64,000 nucleotides of DNA from Enterobacter sp. 638 (GTDB lineage Bacteria > Pseudomonadota > Gammaproteobacteria > Enterobacterales > Enterobacteriaceae). The stretch covers positions 1,860,001-1,924,000 of the forward strand of contig NC_009436.1 of the NCBI RefSeq assembly GCF_000016325.1, written 5' to 3'. The notes under the pieces were generated by a model, which was given only the letters and a program-made list of their open reading frames with translations, was not told the DNA's origin and ran no database searches. The translations under genes and the position numbers were made by a program. The number at the start of each line of letters is the position of its first letter. The stretch's first letter is position 1. Of this stretch, positions 38,890 through 47,447 are shown in pieces.

Positions 38890-41800
38890 ATGATCCCATT
38901 GATTTCTCAGGCACCCGGCGTCGTTCAGCTGGTACTGAATTATTTGCAAGCACTGGAGCAACAGGGTTTTACAGGTGATACCGCCACGAGTTACGCCGAC
39001 AGGCTAACAATGGCGACCGACAACAGTATCTATCAGTTACTTCCCGATGCCGTCGTTTTTCCTCGTTCTACCGCAGATGTGGCGCTGATTTCGCGTCTGG
39101 CAGCGCAGGAACGTTTCGCGTCGCTGGTCTTTACCCCACGCGGCGGCGGAACCGGCACCAATGGTCAGGCTCTGAATCAGGGCATCATCATTGATATGTC
39201 GCGCTACATGAACCGTATTATTGAGATCAATCCCGAAGAGGGTTGGGTGCGTGTTGAAGCGGGCGTGATAAAAGACCAGCTCAACCAGTTCCTGAAACCT
39301 TACGGCTATTTCTTCGCGCCGGAACTTTCGACCAGCAACCGCGCCACCATTGGCGGCATGATTAACACCGATGCCTCCGGGCAGGGGTCGCTGGTTTACG
39401 GGAAAACATCCGATCACATTCTGGGCGTCCGTGCGGTGCTGTTGGGCGGCGATATTCTCGATACCCAGGCGATGCCGGTTGAACTGGCTGAAACGCTCGG
39501 GAAAGACAACACCGCGGTCGGGCGAATTTACCGTACCGTGCTGGATAGCTGTCGCGACAACCGTCAGCTTATTATCGATAAATTCCCGAAACTCAACCGC
39601 TTCCTGACCGGTTACGACCTGCGTCATGTCTTCAATGACGATCTCAGTGAATTCGATTTAACCCGCATCCTGACCGGGTCCGAAGGCACGCTGGCGTTTA
39701 TCACTGAAGCGCGTCTGGATATCACCCGGCTGCCGAAGGTACGCCGTCTGGTCAACGTCAAATATAACTCTTTCGATTCCGCACTGCGCAATGCGCCGTT
39801 TATGGTCGATGCGCGTGCACTGTCGGTGGAAACCGTTGACTCTAAAGTGCTCAACCTGGCGCGGGAAGATATTGTCTGGCATTCGGTCAGCGAGCTGATT
39901 ACCGACGTGCCGGATAAAGAGATGCTCGGGCTGAACATCGTTGAATTTGCGGGCGATGACGCGGATCTGATTGAAAGTCAGGTATCGACGCTATGCAACC
40001 GTCTTGATGAGCTGATCGCCACGGGCGAAGGGGGCGTGATTGGCTGGCAGCTGTGCAACGATCTCTCGGGCATCGAGCGCATCTACGCGATGCGTAAAAA
40101 AGCGGTCGGTCTGCTGGGCAACGCCAAAGGGGCGGCCAAGCCGATTCCGTTTGCGGAAGACACCTGTGTACCGCCGGAGCATTTGGCGGATTACATCGTT
40201 GAGTTTCGCGCGCTGCTCGACGGCCATGGCCTGAGCTACGGCATGTTTGGCCATGTGGATGCGGGCGTGCTGCACGTCCGTCCGGCGCTGGATATGTGTG
40301 ATCCTCAGCAGGAGATGCTGATGAAGCGCATCTCTGACGAGGTCGTCGCGCTCACGGCGAAATACGGCGGGCTGCTGTGGGGCGAGCACGGTAAAGGGTT
40401 CCGCGCAGAGTACAGTCCGGCGTTTTTCGGCGAGCAACTGTATGGTGAACTGCGCAAAGTGAAAGCGGCGTTTGACCCGGATAACCGCCTCAATCCGGGC
40501 AAGATTTGCCCGCCTGCGGGCGTTGACGATCCGATGATGCAGGTCGACGCCGTGAAGCGTGGCACTTTCGACCGGCAGATCCCGATTGCGGTGCGTTCAT
40601 CCTGGCGCGGCGCGATGGAGTGTAACGGCAACGGTTTGTGCTTTAACTTCGATGTGAAAAGCCCGATGTGCCCGTCGATGAAAATCACCAGCAACCGCAT
40701 TCACTCCCCGAAAGGGCGCGCGACGCTGGTACGTGAATGGCTGCGTCTGCTGGCGGATCGCGGTGTCGATCCGCTAAAGCTCGAAAACGCGCTGCCGGGA
40801 AAACGCGCCAGCCTGCGCACGCTGATAGAACGCTCCCGAAACAGCTGGCATGCCAGTAAAGGTGAGTACGATTTCTCGCACGAAGTGAAAGAGGCGATGT
40901 CCGGCTGTCTGGCCTGTAAAGCCTGCTCGACGCAATGCCCGATCAAAATTGACGTACCGGAGTTCCGCTCGCGCTTCCTGCAGCTTTATCACTCCCGCTA
41001 TCTGCGCCCGATGCGCGATCATCTGGTGGCGACGGTGGAAATCTACGCTCCGCTGATGGCGCGCGCGCCGAAAACCTTCAACTTCTTTATCAATCAGCCG
41101 CTGGTGCGCAAGCTGTCTGAAAAGCACATCGGCATGGTTGATCTGCCGCTGCTCTCCACGCCGTCTCTGCAACGCGAGCTGGTCGGACACCGTTCGGCCA
41201 ATATGACGCTGGAACAGCTGGAAACCCTGAGCGACGAGCAAAAAGCCAAAACCGTGCTGGTGGTTCAGGATCCATTTACCAGCTATTACGATGCACAGGT
41301 GGTCGCCGATTTTGTGCGCTTAGTGGAACGCGTGGGTTATCAGCCGGTGGTCCTGCCGTTCTCACCGAATGGCAAAGCGCAGCATATTAAGGGTTTCCTG
41401 AATCGGTTTGCCAAAACGGCGCAGAAAACGTCTGATTTCCTGAATCGCGTTGCGCAGCTTGGGATGCCGATGGTGGGTGTCGATCCGGCGCTGGTGCTGT
41501 GTTATCGCGATGAATACAAACAAACGCTCGGCGATAAGCGCGGCGATTTTAACGTCATGCTGGTACACGAATGGCTGCCAGCGGCGCTGCAACATGTTGC
41601 GACGCAGGAGACCAGCGGCGAATCCTGGTATCTGTTTGGCCACTGTACCGAAGTGACCGCGCTGCCCACTGCGCCTGCGCAGTGGGCGTCTATCTTCGCC
41701 CGCTTTGGGGCGAAGCTGGAAAACGTCAGCGTTGGCTGCTGCGGCATGGCCGGGACGTATGGGCATGAAGTGAAAAACCACGCCAATTCACTCGGGATTT

Positions 41801-41946
41801 ACGAGTTGTCGTGGCATCAGGCGATGCAGCGTTTGCCGCGTAACCGCTGTCTGGCGACGGGATATTCCTGTCGCAGCCAGGTGAAACGCGTCGAAGGTAG
41901 CGGGGTTCGCCATCCGTTGCAGGCTTTACTGGAGATTATGGGATGA
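38890..41946 (+). CDS. ydiJ: FAD/iron-sulfur D-2-hydroxyglutarate dehydrogenase YdiJ
   Basis: 1018 residues, as E. coli YdiJ. Fusion of an FAD-binding type 4 domain (~40-270, PRGGGTGTNGQALNQG), an FAD-linked oxidase C-terminal domain (to ~550, LWGEHGKGFRAEY), a 4Fe-4S module (CLACKACSTQCPIK near 680) and CCG-type cysteine-rich heterodisulfide-like segments near the C terminus (VGCCGMAGTYGHE). The E. coli enzyme oxidises D-2-hydroxyglutarate and feeds electrons to quinone or a carrier. Stop overlaps the menI ATG by four bases. Confidence 0.95.
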   Translation: MIPLISQAPGVVQLVLNYLQALEQQGFTGDTATSYADRLTMATDNSIYQLLPDAVVFPRSTADVALISRLAAQERFASLVFTPRGGGTGTNGQALNQGIIIDMSRYMNRIIEINPEEGWVRVEAGVIKDQLNQFLKPYGYFFAPELSTSNRATIGGMINTDASGQGSLVYGKTSDHILGVRAVLLGGDILDTQAMPVELAETLGKDNTAVGRIYRTVLDSCRDNRQLIIDKFPKLNRFLTGYDLRHVFNDDLSEFDLTRILTGSEGTLAFITEARLDITRLPKVRRLVNVKYNSFDSALRNAPFMVDARALSVETVDSKVLNLAREDIVWHSVSELITDVPDKEMLGLNIVEFAGDDADLIESQVSTLCNRLDELIATGEGGVIGWQLCNDLSGIERIYAMRKKAVGLLGNAKGAAKPIPFAEDTCVPPEHLADYIVEFRALLDGHGLSYGMFGHVDAGVLHVRPALDMCDPQQEMLMKRISDEVVALTAKYGGLLWGEHGKGFRAEYSPAFFGEQLYGELRKVKAAFDPDNRLNPGKICPPAGVDDPMMQVDAVKRGTFDRQIPIAVRSSWRGAMECNGNGLCFNFDVKSPMCPSMKITSNRIHSPKGRATLVREWLRLLADRGVDPLKLENALPGKRASLRTLIERSRNSWHASKGEYDFSHEVKEAMSGCLACKACSTQCPIKIDVPEFRSRFLQLYHSRYLRPMRDHLVATVEIYAPLMARAPKTFNFFINQPLVRKLSEKHIGMVDLPLLSTPSLQRELVGHRSANMTLEQLETLSDEQKAKTVLVVQDPFTSYYDAQVVADFVRLVERVGYQPVVLPFSPNGKAQHIKGFLNRFAKTAQKTSDFLNRVAQLGMPMVGVDPALVLCYRDEYKQTLGDKRGDFNVMLVHEWLPAALQHVATQETSGESWYLFGHCTEVTALPTAPAQWASIFARFGAKLENVSVGCCGMAGTYGHEVKNHANSLGIYELSWHQAMQRLPRNRCLATGYSCRSQVKRVEGSGVRHPLQALLEIMG

Positions 41947-42353
41947 TCTGGAAACGCGAAGTCACGCTACACGCGCTCAATGCCATGGGTGAAGGCAACA
42001 TGGTCGGGCTGCTCGATATTCAGTTTACGCGTATCGGCGCAAACGACATTGAGGCCACCATGCCCGTGGATCACCGCACGCATCAGCCGTTCGGTTTGCT
42101 GCATGGCGGGGCGTCGGTGGTCCTTGCCGAAACGCTGGGATCGGTTGCCGGGTATCTCTGTACCGAGGGCGAGCAAAAAGCCGTCGGGCTTGAGGTGAAC
42201 GCCAATCACATCCGGTCTGTGCGCAGTGGACGCGTGCGGGGGGTGTGCCGGGCTTTGCATGCGGGAGGCCGTCATCAGGTGTGGCAAATTGACATCTTCG
42301 ATGAGCAGGATCGTCTGTGCTGCTCTTCACGGCTGACGACCACCGTGGTTTAA
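41943..42353 (+). CDS. menI: 1,4-dihydroxy-2-naphthoyl-CoA hydrolase MenI (YdiI)
   Basis: 136 residues, as E. coli MenI. Hotdog-fold thioesterase releasing 1,4-dihydroxy-2-naphthoate in menaquinone synthesis. The catalytic Glu lies in HGGASVVLAETLGS, the family's active-site helix. Start overlaps ydiJ by ATGA, so the two are translationally coupled; both touch quinone chemistry. Followed 95 bases later by ydiH. Confidence 0.95.
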   Translation: MIWKREVTLHALNAMGEGNMVGLLDIQFTRIGANDIEATMPVDHRTHQPFGLLHGGASVVLAETLGSVAGYLCTEGEQKAVGLEVNANHIRSVRSGRVRGVCRALHAGGRHQVWQIDIFDEQDRLCCSSRLTTTVV

Positions 42354-42448
42354 GTAACGGTAAACATCTGCAACAAATTGTCTCTGGTCAAAAAGTGGGC
42401 AGTAAAAAGTGTTATACTGGTCAGGTTTTGTACACAAGAGAGGATGTT

Positions 42449-42643
42449 ATGGATACCGAATTGAACCCAGCCATACTGGCGGTAGAATTTTTACGTCGCG
42501 ATAAGAGCAACTTGTCTCCGGCACAGTACCTGAAAAAGCTCAAACAGCTTGAACTGGAATTTGCCGACTTGCTCGCGCTCTCTTCGAATGAATTAAAAGA
42601 AGAGATCTATTTTGCCTGGCGGTTGGGCGTTCACGTCCATTAA
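42449..42643 (+). CDS. ydiH: Conserved small protein YdiH
   Basis: 64 residues (62 in E. coli). Highly conserved core FLRRDKSNLSPAQYLKKLKQLELEFADLL and ELKEEIYFAWRLGVHVH, mostly helical and charged; function unknown. Start chosen at 42449 where AGAGAGGA precedes the ATG; upstream codons of the same frame belong to the end of menI. Ends at the terminator 42659-42687. In E. coli K-12 the suf operon is the next protein-coding locus. Confidence 0.92.
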   Translation: MDTELNPAILAVEFLRRDKSNLSPAQYLKKLKQLELEFADLLALSSNELKEEIYFAWRLGVHVH

Positions 42644-42658
42644 TGTTCGATACCTGAT

Positions 42659-42687
42659 AAAAAGGTCGCTGAGGCGGCCTTTTTTGT
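42659..42687 (+). terminator. Terminator of ydiH
   Basis: AAAAAGGTCGC-tgag-GCGGCCTTTTTTG, GC stem with a G-T pair and a T run. Confidence 0.9.
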
Positions 42688-42727
42688 TTTTTACTCCTCT
42701 GTGATCTCACGTCTTATAACCACAAAT

Positions 42728-42762
42728 GGATAATGGTTTATCCAGCTTAATAACCCTATAAT
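42728..42762 (+). promoter_or_regulatory. Putative promoter and operator of the fdn-like operon
   Basis: Consensus -10 TATAAT at 42757-42762, 43 bases before the start codon. The palindrome GGATAA-tggt-TTATCC (42728-42743) overlaps the -35 position, so a regulator could bind there. No FNR or NarL site of good quality was seen. Confidence 0.45.
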
Positions 42763-42804
42763 CTCCGTCCCTTTTCCCGTCTTAAGTTTTAAGCTGGAGG
42801 ATAC

Positions 42805-45800
42805 ATGGAGTTTAGCCGGAGGCAGTTCTTTAAGATCTGCGCGGGCGGTATGGCAGGAACAACTGTTGCATCTCTCGGATTTTTATCATCTTTTTCCGCG
42901 ATCGCGGAAACACGTCAATACAAACTCTTAAAAGCAAAAGAGACGCGTAATAACTGTACATACTGCTCAGTGGGCTGCGGCATGATCATGTATAGCCTCG
43001 GCGACGATGCCAAAAACGTCAAAGAAAGTATCTATCACGTCGAAGGCGACTCGGATCACCCGGTCAGCCGTGGGTCGCTTTGCCCGAAAGGGGCAGGGGT
43101 ACTGGATTACATTCACAGTGATACTCGCCTGCTGTATCCCGAATACCGCGCGCCGGGGTCTGATAAATGGCAGCGTATTTCATGGGATGACGCCATTGAG
43201 CGTATCGCCCGCCTGATGAAAGCGGATCGTGATGCCAACTTTATCGAAAAGAACGCCCAGGGGCTGACGGTCAACCGCTGGACGACCACGGGCATGCTCT
43301 GTTCGTCGGCGGCCAGCAATGAAACCGGTATTCTCGACGGAAAGTTTGCCCGCGCGCTGGGCATGGTGGCGATCGACTGTCAGGCGCGTTTGTGCCACGG
43401 TCCAACCGTTGCTGCGCTGGCACCGACCTTCGGGCGCGGGGCGATGACCAATAACTGGGTTGATATCAAAAACGCCAACGTGGTGTTGATCATGGGCGGC
43501 AACGCGGCGGAAGCCCATCCGGTCGGCTTTAAATGGGTTGTTGAAGCGCAGACCAAAAACGACGCCACGGTGGTGGTGGTCGATCCGCGCTTTAACCGCA
43601 GCGCGGCGGTGGCCGATCTGTATGCGCCGATTCGCGCCGGGTCTGACACTGCGTTTCTGCTGGGGGCCATTCGCTATTTGATCGCGCATGACGCCATTCA
43701 GCACGAATACGTCCGCGCCTATACTAACGCCAGCCTGATTATCCGCGACGACTATGCGTTCGATGACGGTCTGTTCAGCGGCTATGACGCCGAAAAGCGT
43801 CAGTACGATAAATCGAGCTGGTTCTATCAACTGGACGAGCAGGGCCACGTGCAGCGTGACGATACGCTCAGCCACCCGCGCTGCGTCTGGAATCTGCTTA
43901 AAGCGCACGTCGATCGCTATACGCCGGAGATGGTGAACCGCTTGTGCGGCACGTCGATTGATGATTTCAACCGCATTTGCGCGATCCTTGCCAGCACCAG
44001 CGTACCGGACCGCACCGCGACAATCTTGTACGCACTGGGCTGGACGCACCATTCGGCGGGCGCACAGATCATCCGTGCGGCGGGAATGTTGCAGTTGCTG
44101 CTGGGCAATATCGGTATGGCAGGCGGCGGCGTCAACGCCCTTCGCGGTCACTCCAATATTCAGGGCTACACCGATCTGGGGTTGCTCTCAACCAATCTGC
44201 CGGGCTACATGCCTCTGCCGTCCGAAAAACAGCCGGATTATCAGACCTATATCTCGCAGATCACGCCGCCGTCGCTGGGGCTGAACGAAGTGAACTACTG
44301 GCAAAACACGCCGAAGTTCTTTATCAGCATGATGAAAAGCTTCTGGGGCGAGCATGCCACGGCGGACAACAACTGGGGCTACGACTGGCTGCCGAAATGG
44401 GATCGTTTGTATGACGTGATGACCCAGGCCAAGCTGATGCTCGACGGCAAAATCAATGGTTACATCGTTCAGGGCTTTAACCCGCTGGCGGCGTTCCCGG
44501 ATAAAAACAAATCGTCCCGCGCGCTCTCGAAGCTCAAATACATGGTGGTTATCGATCCGCTGGTCACCGAGTCGTCGACGTTCTGGCAGCATCACGGTGA
44601 GATGAACGACGTGAATCCGGCAGATATTCAGACCGAAGTCTTCCGCCTGCCATCGTCCTGTTTTGCGGAAGAAGACGGCTCGATTGCTAACTCTGGCCGC
44701 TGGCTGCAATGGCACTGGGCGGCCGCTGAGCCACCGGGTGAAGCGATGCACGATGGCAAAATCCTTGGCCGTCTGTTTACGCGCCTGCGCGAACTCTATC
44801 AGGCCGAAGGCGGGGCAAACCCGGCGCCGGTGCTGAACATGTCCTGGGATTACAAAAATCCCCGCGATCCGCATCCGGAAGAGATTGCCCGCGAAGCCAA
44901 CGGCATGGCGCTGGTGGATTTGTATGATGACAAAGGCCAACTGGTGGCGAAAAAAGGCCAGCAGCTCAGCAGTTTTGCGCAGTTACGCGATGACGGCACC
45001 ACCAGCAGCTTCTGCTGGGTGTACTGCGGAAGCTGGACCGAGCAGGGCAATCAGATGGCGAACCGCGATAACAGCGATCCTTATGGGCTGGGCTGTACGC
45101 CAGGCTGGGCGTGGTCGTGGCCGGCGAACCGTCGCATTCTGTACAACCGCGCCTCTGCCGATGTGGCCGGGAAACCCTGGGACGCCAAACGTGCCTTGCT
45201 GCACTGGGATGGCAAAAAATGGACCGGTCAGGACGTGGCGGATTACAACGCCTCGGCACCGGGTAGCAACGTCGGGCCGTTTATCATGAATCCAGAAGGG
45301 GTGGCGCGCCTGTTCTCCATCGACAAGATGAACGACGGCCCGTTCCCGGAACATTACGAACCGATTGAATCACCGATTGGCACCAACCCGCTGCATCCGA
45401 ATGTCATCTCCAGCCCCGTTGCGCGGATCTTCAAAGAAGACCTGCCGAATATGGGCAAAGCGGATGACTTCCCGTATGTCGCCACGACCTATTCGATCAC
45501 CGAGCTGTTCCGTCACTGGACTAAGCATGCGCGGCTCAACGCGATTGCACAGCCGGATCAGTTTGTCGAAATTGGCGAAGCGCTGGCGCAAGAGAAGGGC
45601 ATTGTTGCCGGGGATGAAGTGAAAGTGATGTCGAAACGAGGCTTTATCAAAGCAAAAGCGGTGGTCACTAAACGCCTGCAAACCCTGACCATTGACGGTC
45701 GCAAGGTCAACACCGTGGGCATTCCGTGTCACTGGGGCTTTGAGGGGGCAACGCGTAAAGGGTTCCTGGCCAATACGTTGACGCCATCCGTGGGCGACGC

Positions 45801-45855
45801 CAACTCGCAGACGCCGGAGTACAAGGCGTTTTTAGTCGACATCGAGAAGGCGTAA
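42805..45855 (+). CDS. Formate dehydrogenase-N type catalytic subunit, cysteine form
   Basis: 1016 residues, colinear with E. coli FdnG/FdoG. Periplasmic molybdopterin (bis-MGD) enzyme oxidising formate. Twin-arginine signal RRQFFK at residues 5-10; one 4Fe-4S site (CTYCSVGC ... CPKG) at ~51-95; then the catalytic domains. The decisive point: the residue that is selenocysteine (TGA) in E. coli FdnG at 196 is Cys197 here (TGC, 43393-43395), inside the conserved R-x-C-HGPTVA segment with the neighbouring catalytic His kept. No in-frame stop occurs. It heads a three-gene operon at a locus where K-12 has none. Selenium-independent activity is inferred. Confidence 0.93.
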   Translation: MEFSRRQFFKICAGGMAGTTVASLGFLSSFSAIAETRQYKLLKAKETRNNCTYCSVGCGMIMYSLGDDAKNVKESIYHVEGDSDHPVSRGSLCPKGAGVLDYIHSDTRLLYPEYRAPGSDKWQRISWDDAIERIARLMKADRDANFIEKNAQGLTVNRWTTTGMLCSSAASNETGILDGKFARALGMVAIDCQARLCHGPTVAALAPTFGRGAMTNNWVDIKNANVVLIMGGNAAEAHPVGFKWVVEAQTKNDATVVVVDPRFNRSAAVADLYAPIRAGSDTAFLLGAIRYLIAHDAIQHEYVRAYTNASLIIRDDYAFDDGLFSGYDAEKRQYDKSSWFYQLDEQGHVQRDDTLSHPRCVWNLLKAHVDRYTPEMVNRLCGTSIDDFNRICAILASTSVPDRTATILYALGWTHHSAGAQIIRAAGMLQLLLGNIGMAGGGVNALRGHSNIQGYTDLGLLSTNLPGYMPLPSEKQPDYQTYISQITPPSLGLNEVNYWQNTPKFFISMMKSFWGEHATADNNWGYDWLPKWDRLYDVMTQAKLMLDGKINGYIVQGFNPLAAFPDKNKSSRALSKLKYMVVIDPLVTESSTFWQHHGEMNDVNPADIQTEVFRLPSSCFAEEDGSIANSGRWLQWHWAAAEPPGEAMHDGKILGRLFTRLRELYQAEGGANPAPVLNMSWDYKNPRDPHPEEIAREANGMALVDLYDDKGQLVAKKGQQLSSFAQLRDDGTTSSFCWVYCGSWTEQGNQMANRDNSDPYGLGCTPGWAWSWPANRRILYNRASADVAGKPWDAKRALLHWDGKKWTGQDVADYNASAPGSNVGPFIMNPEGVARLFSIDKMNDGPFPEHYEPIESPIGTNPLHPNVISSPVARIFKEDLPNMGKADDFPYVATTYSITELFRHWTKHARLNAIAQPDQFVEIGEALAQEKGIVAGDEVKVMSKRGFIKAKAVVTKRLQTLTIDGRKVNTVGIPCHWGFEGATRKGFLANTLTPSVGDANSQTPEYKAFLVDIEKA

Positions 45856-45867
45856 GGGAGGCCACGT

Positions 45868-46755
45868 ATGTCCATGCAATCACAAGATATTATCAAGCGC
45901 TCGGCCACTAACGGCTTCACGCCTCCGCCTCAGGCGCGGGACTTCAAAACCGAAGTCGCGAAGCTTATCGATGTGTCGACCTGCATCGGCTGTAAAGGCT
46001 GTCAGGTCGCCTGTTCCGAATGGAACGATATTCGCGACGAAGTGGGGGTGTGTGAAGGCGTCTACGACAACCCAATGGATTTGACCGCCAAATCCTGGAC
46101 GGTGATGCGGTTTACCGAAACCACGCAAAACAACAAGCTGGAGTGGCTGATCCGCAAGGATGGCTGCATGCACTGCGCGGACCCAGGCTGTCTTAAGGCC
46201 TGCCCGTCTGCCGGAGCGATTATCCAGTACGCCAACGGGATCGTGGATTTTCAGTCCGATCACTGCATCGGTTGCGGATACTGCATCGCCGGGTGTCCGT
46301 TCAACATTCCCCGTCTGAATCCTGACGATAACCGCGTCTACAAATGTACGCTGTGCGTGGATCGCGTGAGCGTCGGTCAGGAACCGGCATGCGTCAAAAC
46401 CTGTCCGACAGGCGCGATTCATTTCGGCACCAAAAAAGAGATGCTGGAGATGGGGGAGACGCGCGTGGCGCAGCTCAAAAAGCGCGGCTATACGAATGCG
46501 GGTGTCTACAACCCGCAGGGCGTCGGCGGTACGCATGTGATGTACGTCCTGCACCATGCCGACCAGCCGGAGCTGTATCACAATCTGCCCAACGATCCGA
46601 AAATCGACGTCCCGGTCAACCTGTGGAAAGGCATTCTCAAGCCGCTCTCCGCAGCCGGATTTGTCGCTACGTTTGCCGGGCTGATTTACCACTATATCGG
46701 TGTGGGGCCAAACAAAGAGACGGACGACGATGAAGAGGAGAACGATCATGAGTAA
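45868..46755 (+). CDS. Formate dehydrogenase-N type iron-sulfur (beta) subunit
   Basis: 295 residues (294 in FdnH), closer in look to FdnH than FdoH at the N terminus ([10 protein letters not shown]). Four 4Fe-4S clusters carried by cysteine groups such as [41 protein letters not shown] and CTLCVDR, forming the electron wire from the catalytic subunit to the quinone site. One C-terminal membrane helix ([19 protein letters not shown]) anchors it from the periplasm. GGGAGG ribosome-binding site, 12 bases after the alpha gene. Confidence 0.95.
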   Translation: MSMQSQDIIKRSATNGFTPPPQARDFKTEVAKLIDVSTCIGCKGCQVACSEWNDIRDEVGVCEGVYDNPMDLTAKSWTVMRFTETTQNNKLEWLIRKDGCMHCADPGCLKACPSAGAIIQYANGIVDFQSDHCIGCGYCIAGCPFNIPRLNPDDNRVYKCTLCVDRVSVGQEPACVKTCPTGAIHFGTKKEMLEMGETRVAQLKKRGYTNAGVYNPQGVGGTHVMYVLHHADQPELYHNLPNDPKIDVPVNLWKGILKPLSAAGFVATFAGLIYHYIGVGPNKETDDDEEENDHE

Positions 46756-47386
46756 GAGCAAAATGATCCTGCGCACCAGGTTTATCGATCGCGCCTGTCA
46801 CTGGACGGTGGTGATCTGCTTCTTCCTGGTCTCGCTCTCTGGGATCGCACTCTTTTTCCCGACGCTCCAGTGGCTCACTCAGACCTTCGGCACACCGCAA
46901 ATGGGGCGTATTCTGCACCCGTTTTTTGGCGTGCTGATTTTCTTCGCGCTGATGTTTATGTTTGTGCGTTTCGTGCACCACAACATCCCGGATAAACAGG
47001 ATCTGCCCTGGATCAAAGGGATTGTTGAAGTGCTGAAAGGCAACGAACACAAAGTGGCGGATGTCGGTAAATATAACGCCGGACAGAAAATGATGTTCTG
47101 GAGCATTATGAGCATGATTTTTGTGCTGCTGGCGACGGGCGTGATTATCTGGCGTCCCTATTTTGCCCACTATTTCCCGATGACGGTGGTGCGCTGGAGT
47201 CTGTTAATCCACGCCACGGCGGCGATTATTTTGATCCACGCCATCCTGATCCATATGTATATGGCGTTCTGGGTGAAAGGGTCGGTCAAGGGGATGATTG
47301 AAGGGAAGGTGAGTCGTCGTTGGGCGAAGAAACACCATCCACGCTGGTATCGTGAAGTTGAAGCGAAAGAGCAAAACAAAGAGTAA
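46748..47386 (+). CDS. Formate dehydrogenase-N type cytochrome b556 (gamma) subunit
   Basis: 212 residues (217 in FdnI). Four-helix di-heme cytochrome b in the inner membrane that passes electrons from the beta subunit to menaquinone. Heme-ligand histidines are present in [22 protein letters not shown] and [10 protein letters not shown]. The ATG at 46748 overlaps the beta gene by eight bases; an upstream start would lie inside it. Ends the operon at the bidirectional terminator 47395-47422. Confidence 0.94.
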   Translation: MSKSKMILRTRFIDRACHWTVVICFFLVSLSGIALFFPTLQWLTQTFGTPQMGRILHPFFGVLIFFALMFMFVRFVHHNIPDKQDLPWIKGIVEVLKGNEHKVADVGKYNAGQKMMFWSIMSMIFVLLATGVIIWRPYFAHYFPMTVVRWSLLIHATAAIILIHAILIHMYMAFWVKGSVKGMIEGKVSRRWAKKHHPRWYREVEAKEQNKE

Positions 47387-47394
47387 GCGATAAA

Positions 47395-47422
47395 AAAGAG
47401 GCTCGCACTGGCGAGCCTCTTT
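47395..47422. terminator. Bidirectional terminator between the two formate dehydrogenase loci
   Basis: AAAGAGGCTCGC-actg-GCGAGCCTCTTT, perfect 12-bp stem with A/T tails, between convergent genes. Confidence 0.93.
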
Positions 47423-47447
47423 GCTGTTCATTTCCGTGAATTCTCTG

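Noticed and set aside
42423..42436. TTTTGTACACAAG near ydiH, resembling the BluR-type boxes
   Set aside because: Single copy, not a TTGTACAA palindrome, and far from the bluR cluster; treated as chance.
43393..43460. Possible SECIS-like hairpin after the active-site codon of the FDH alpha gene
   Set aside because: The codon is TGC, so a selenocysteine insertion element has no role; any pairing there is likely left from coding constraint.
43180..44151. 323-residue open frame antisense to the FDH alpha gene
   Set aside because: Antisense shadow with no family resemblance.
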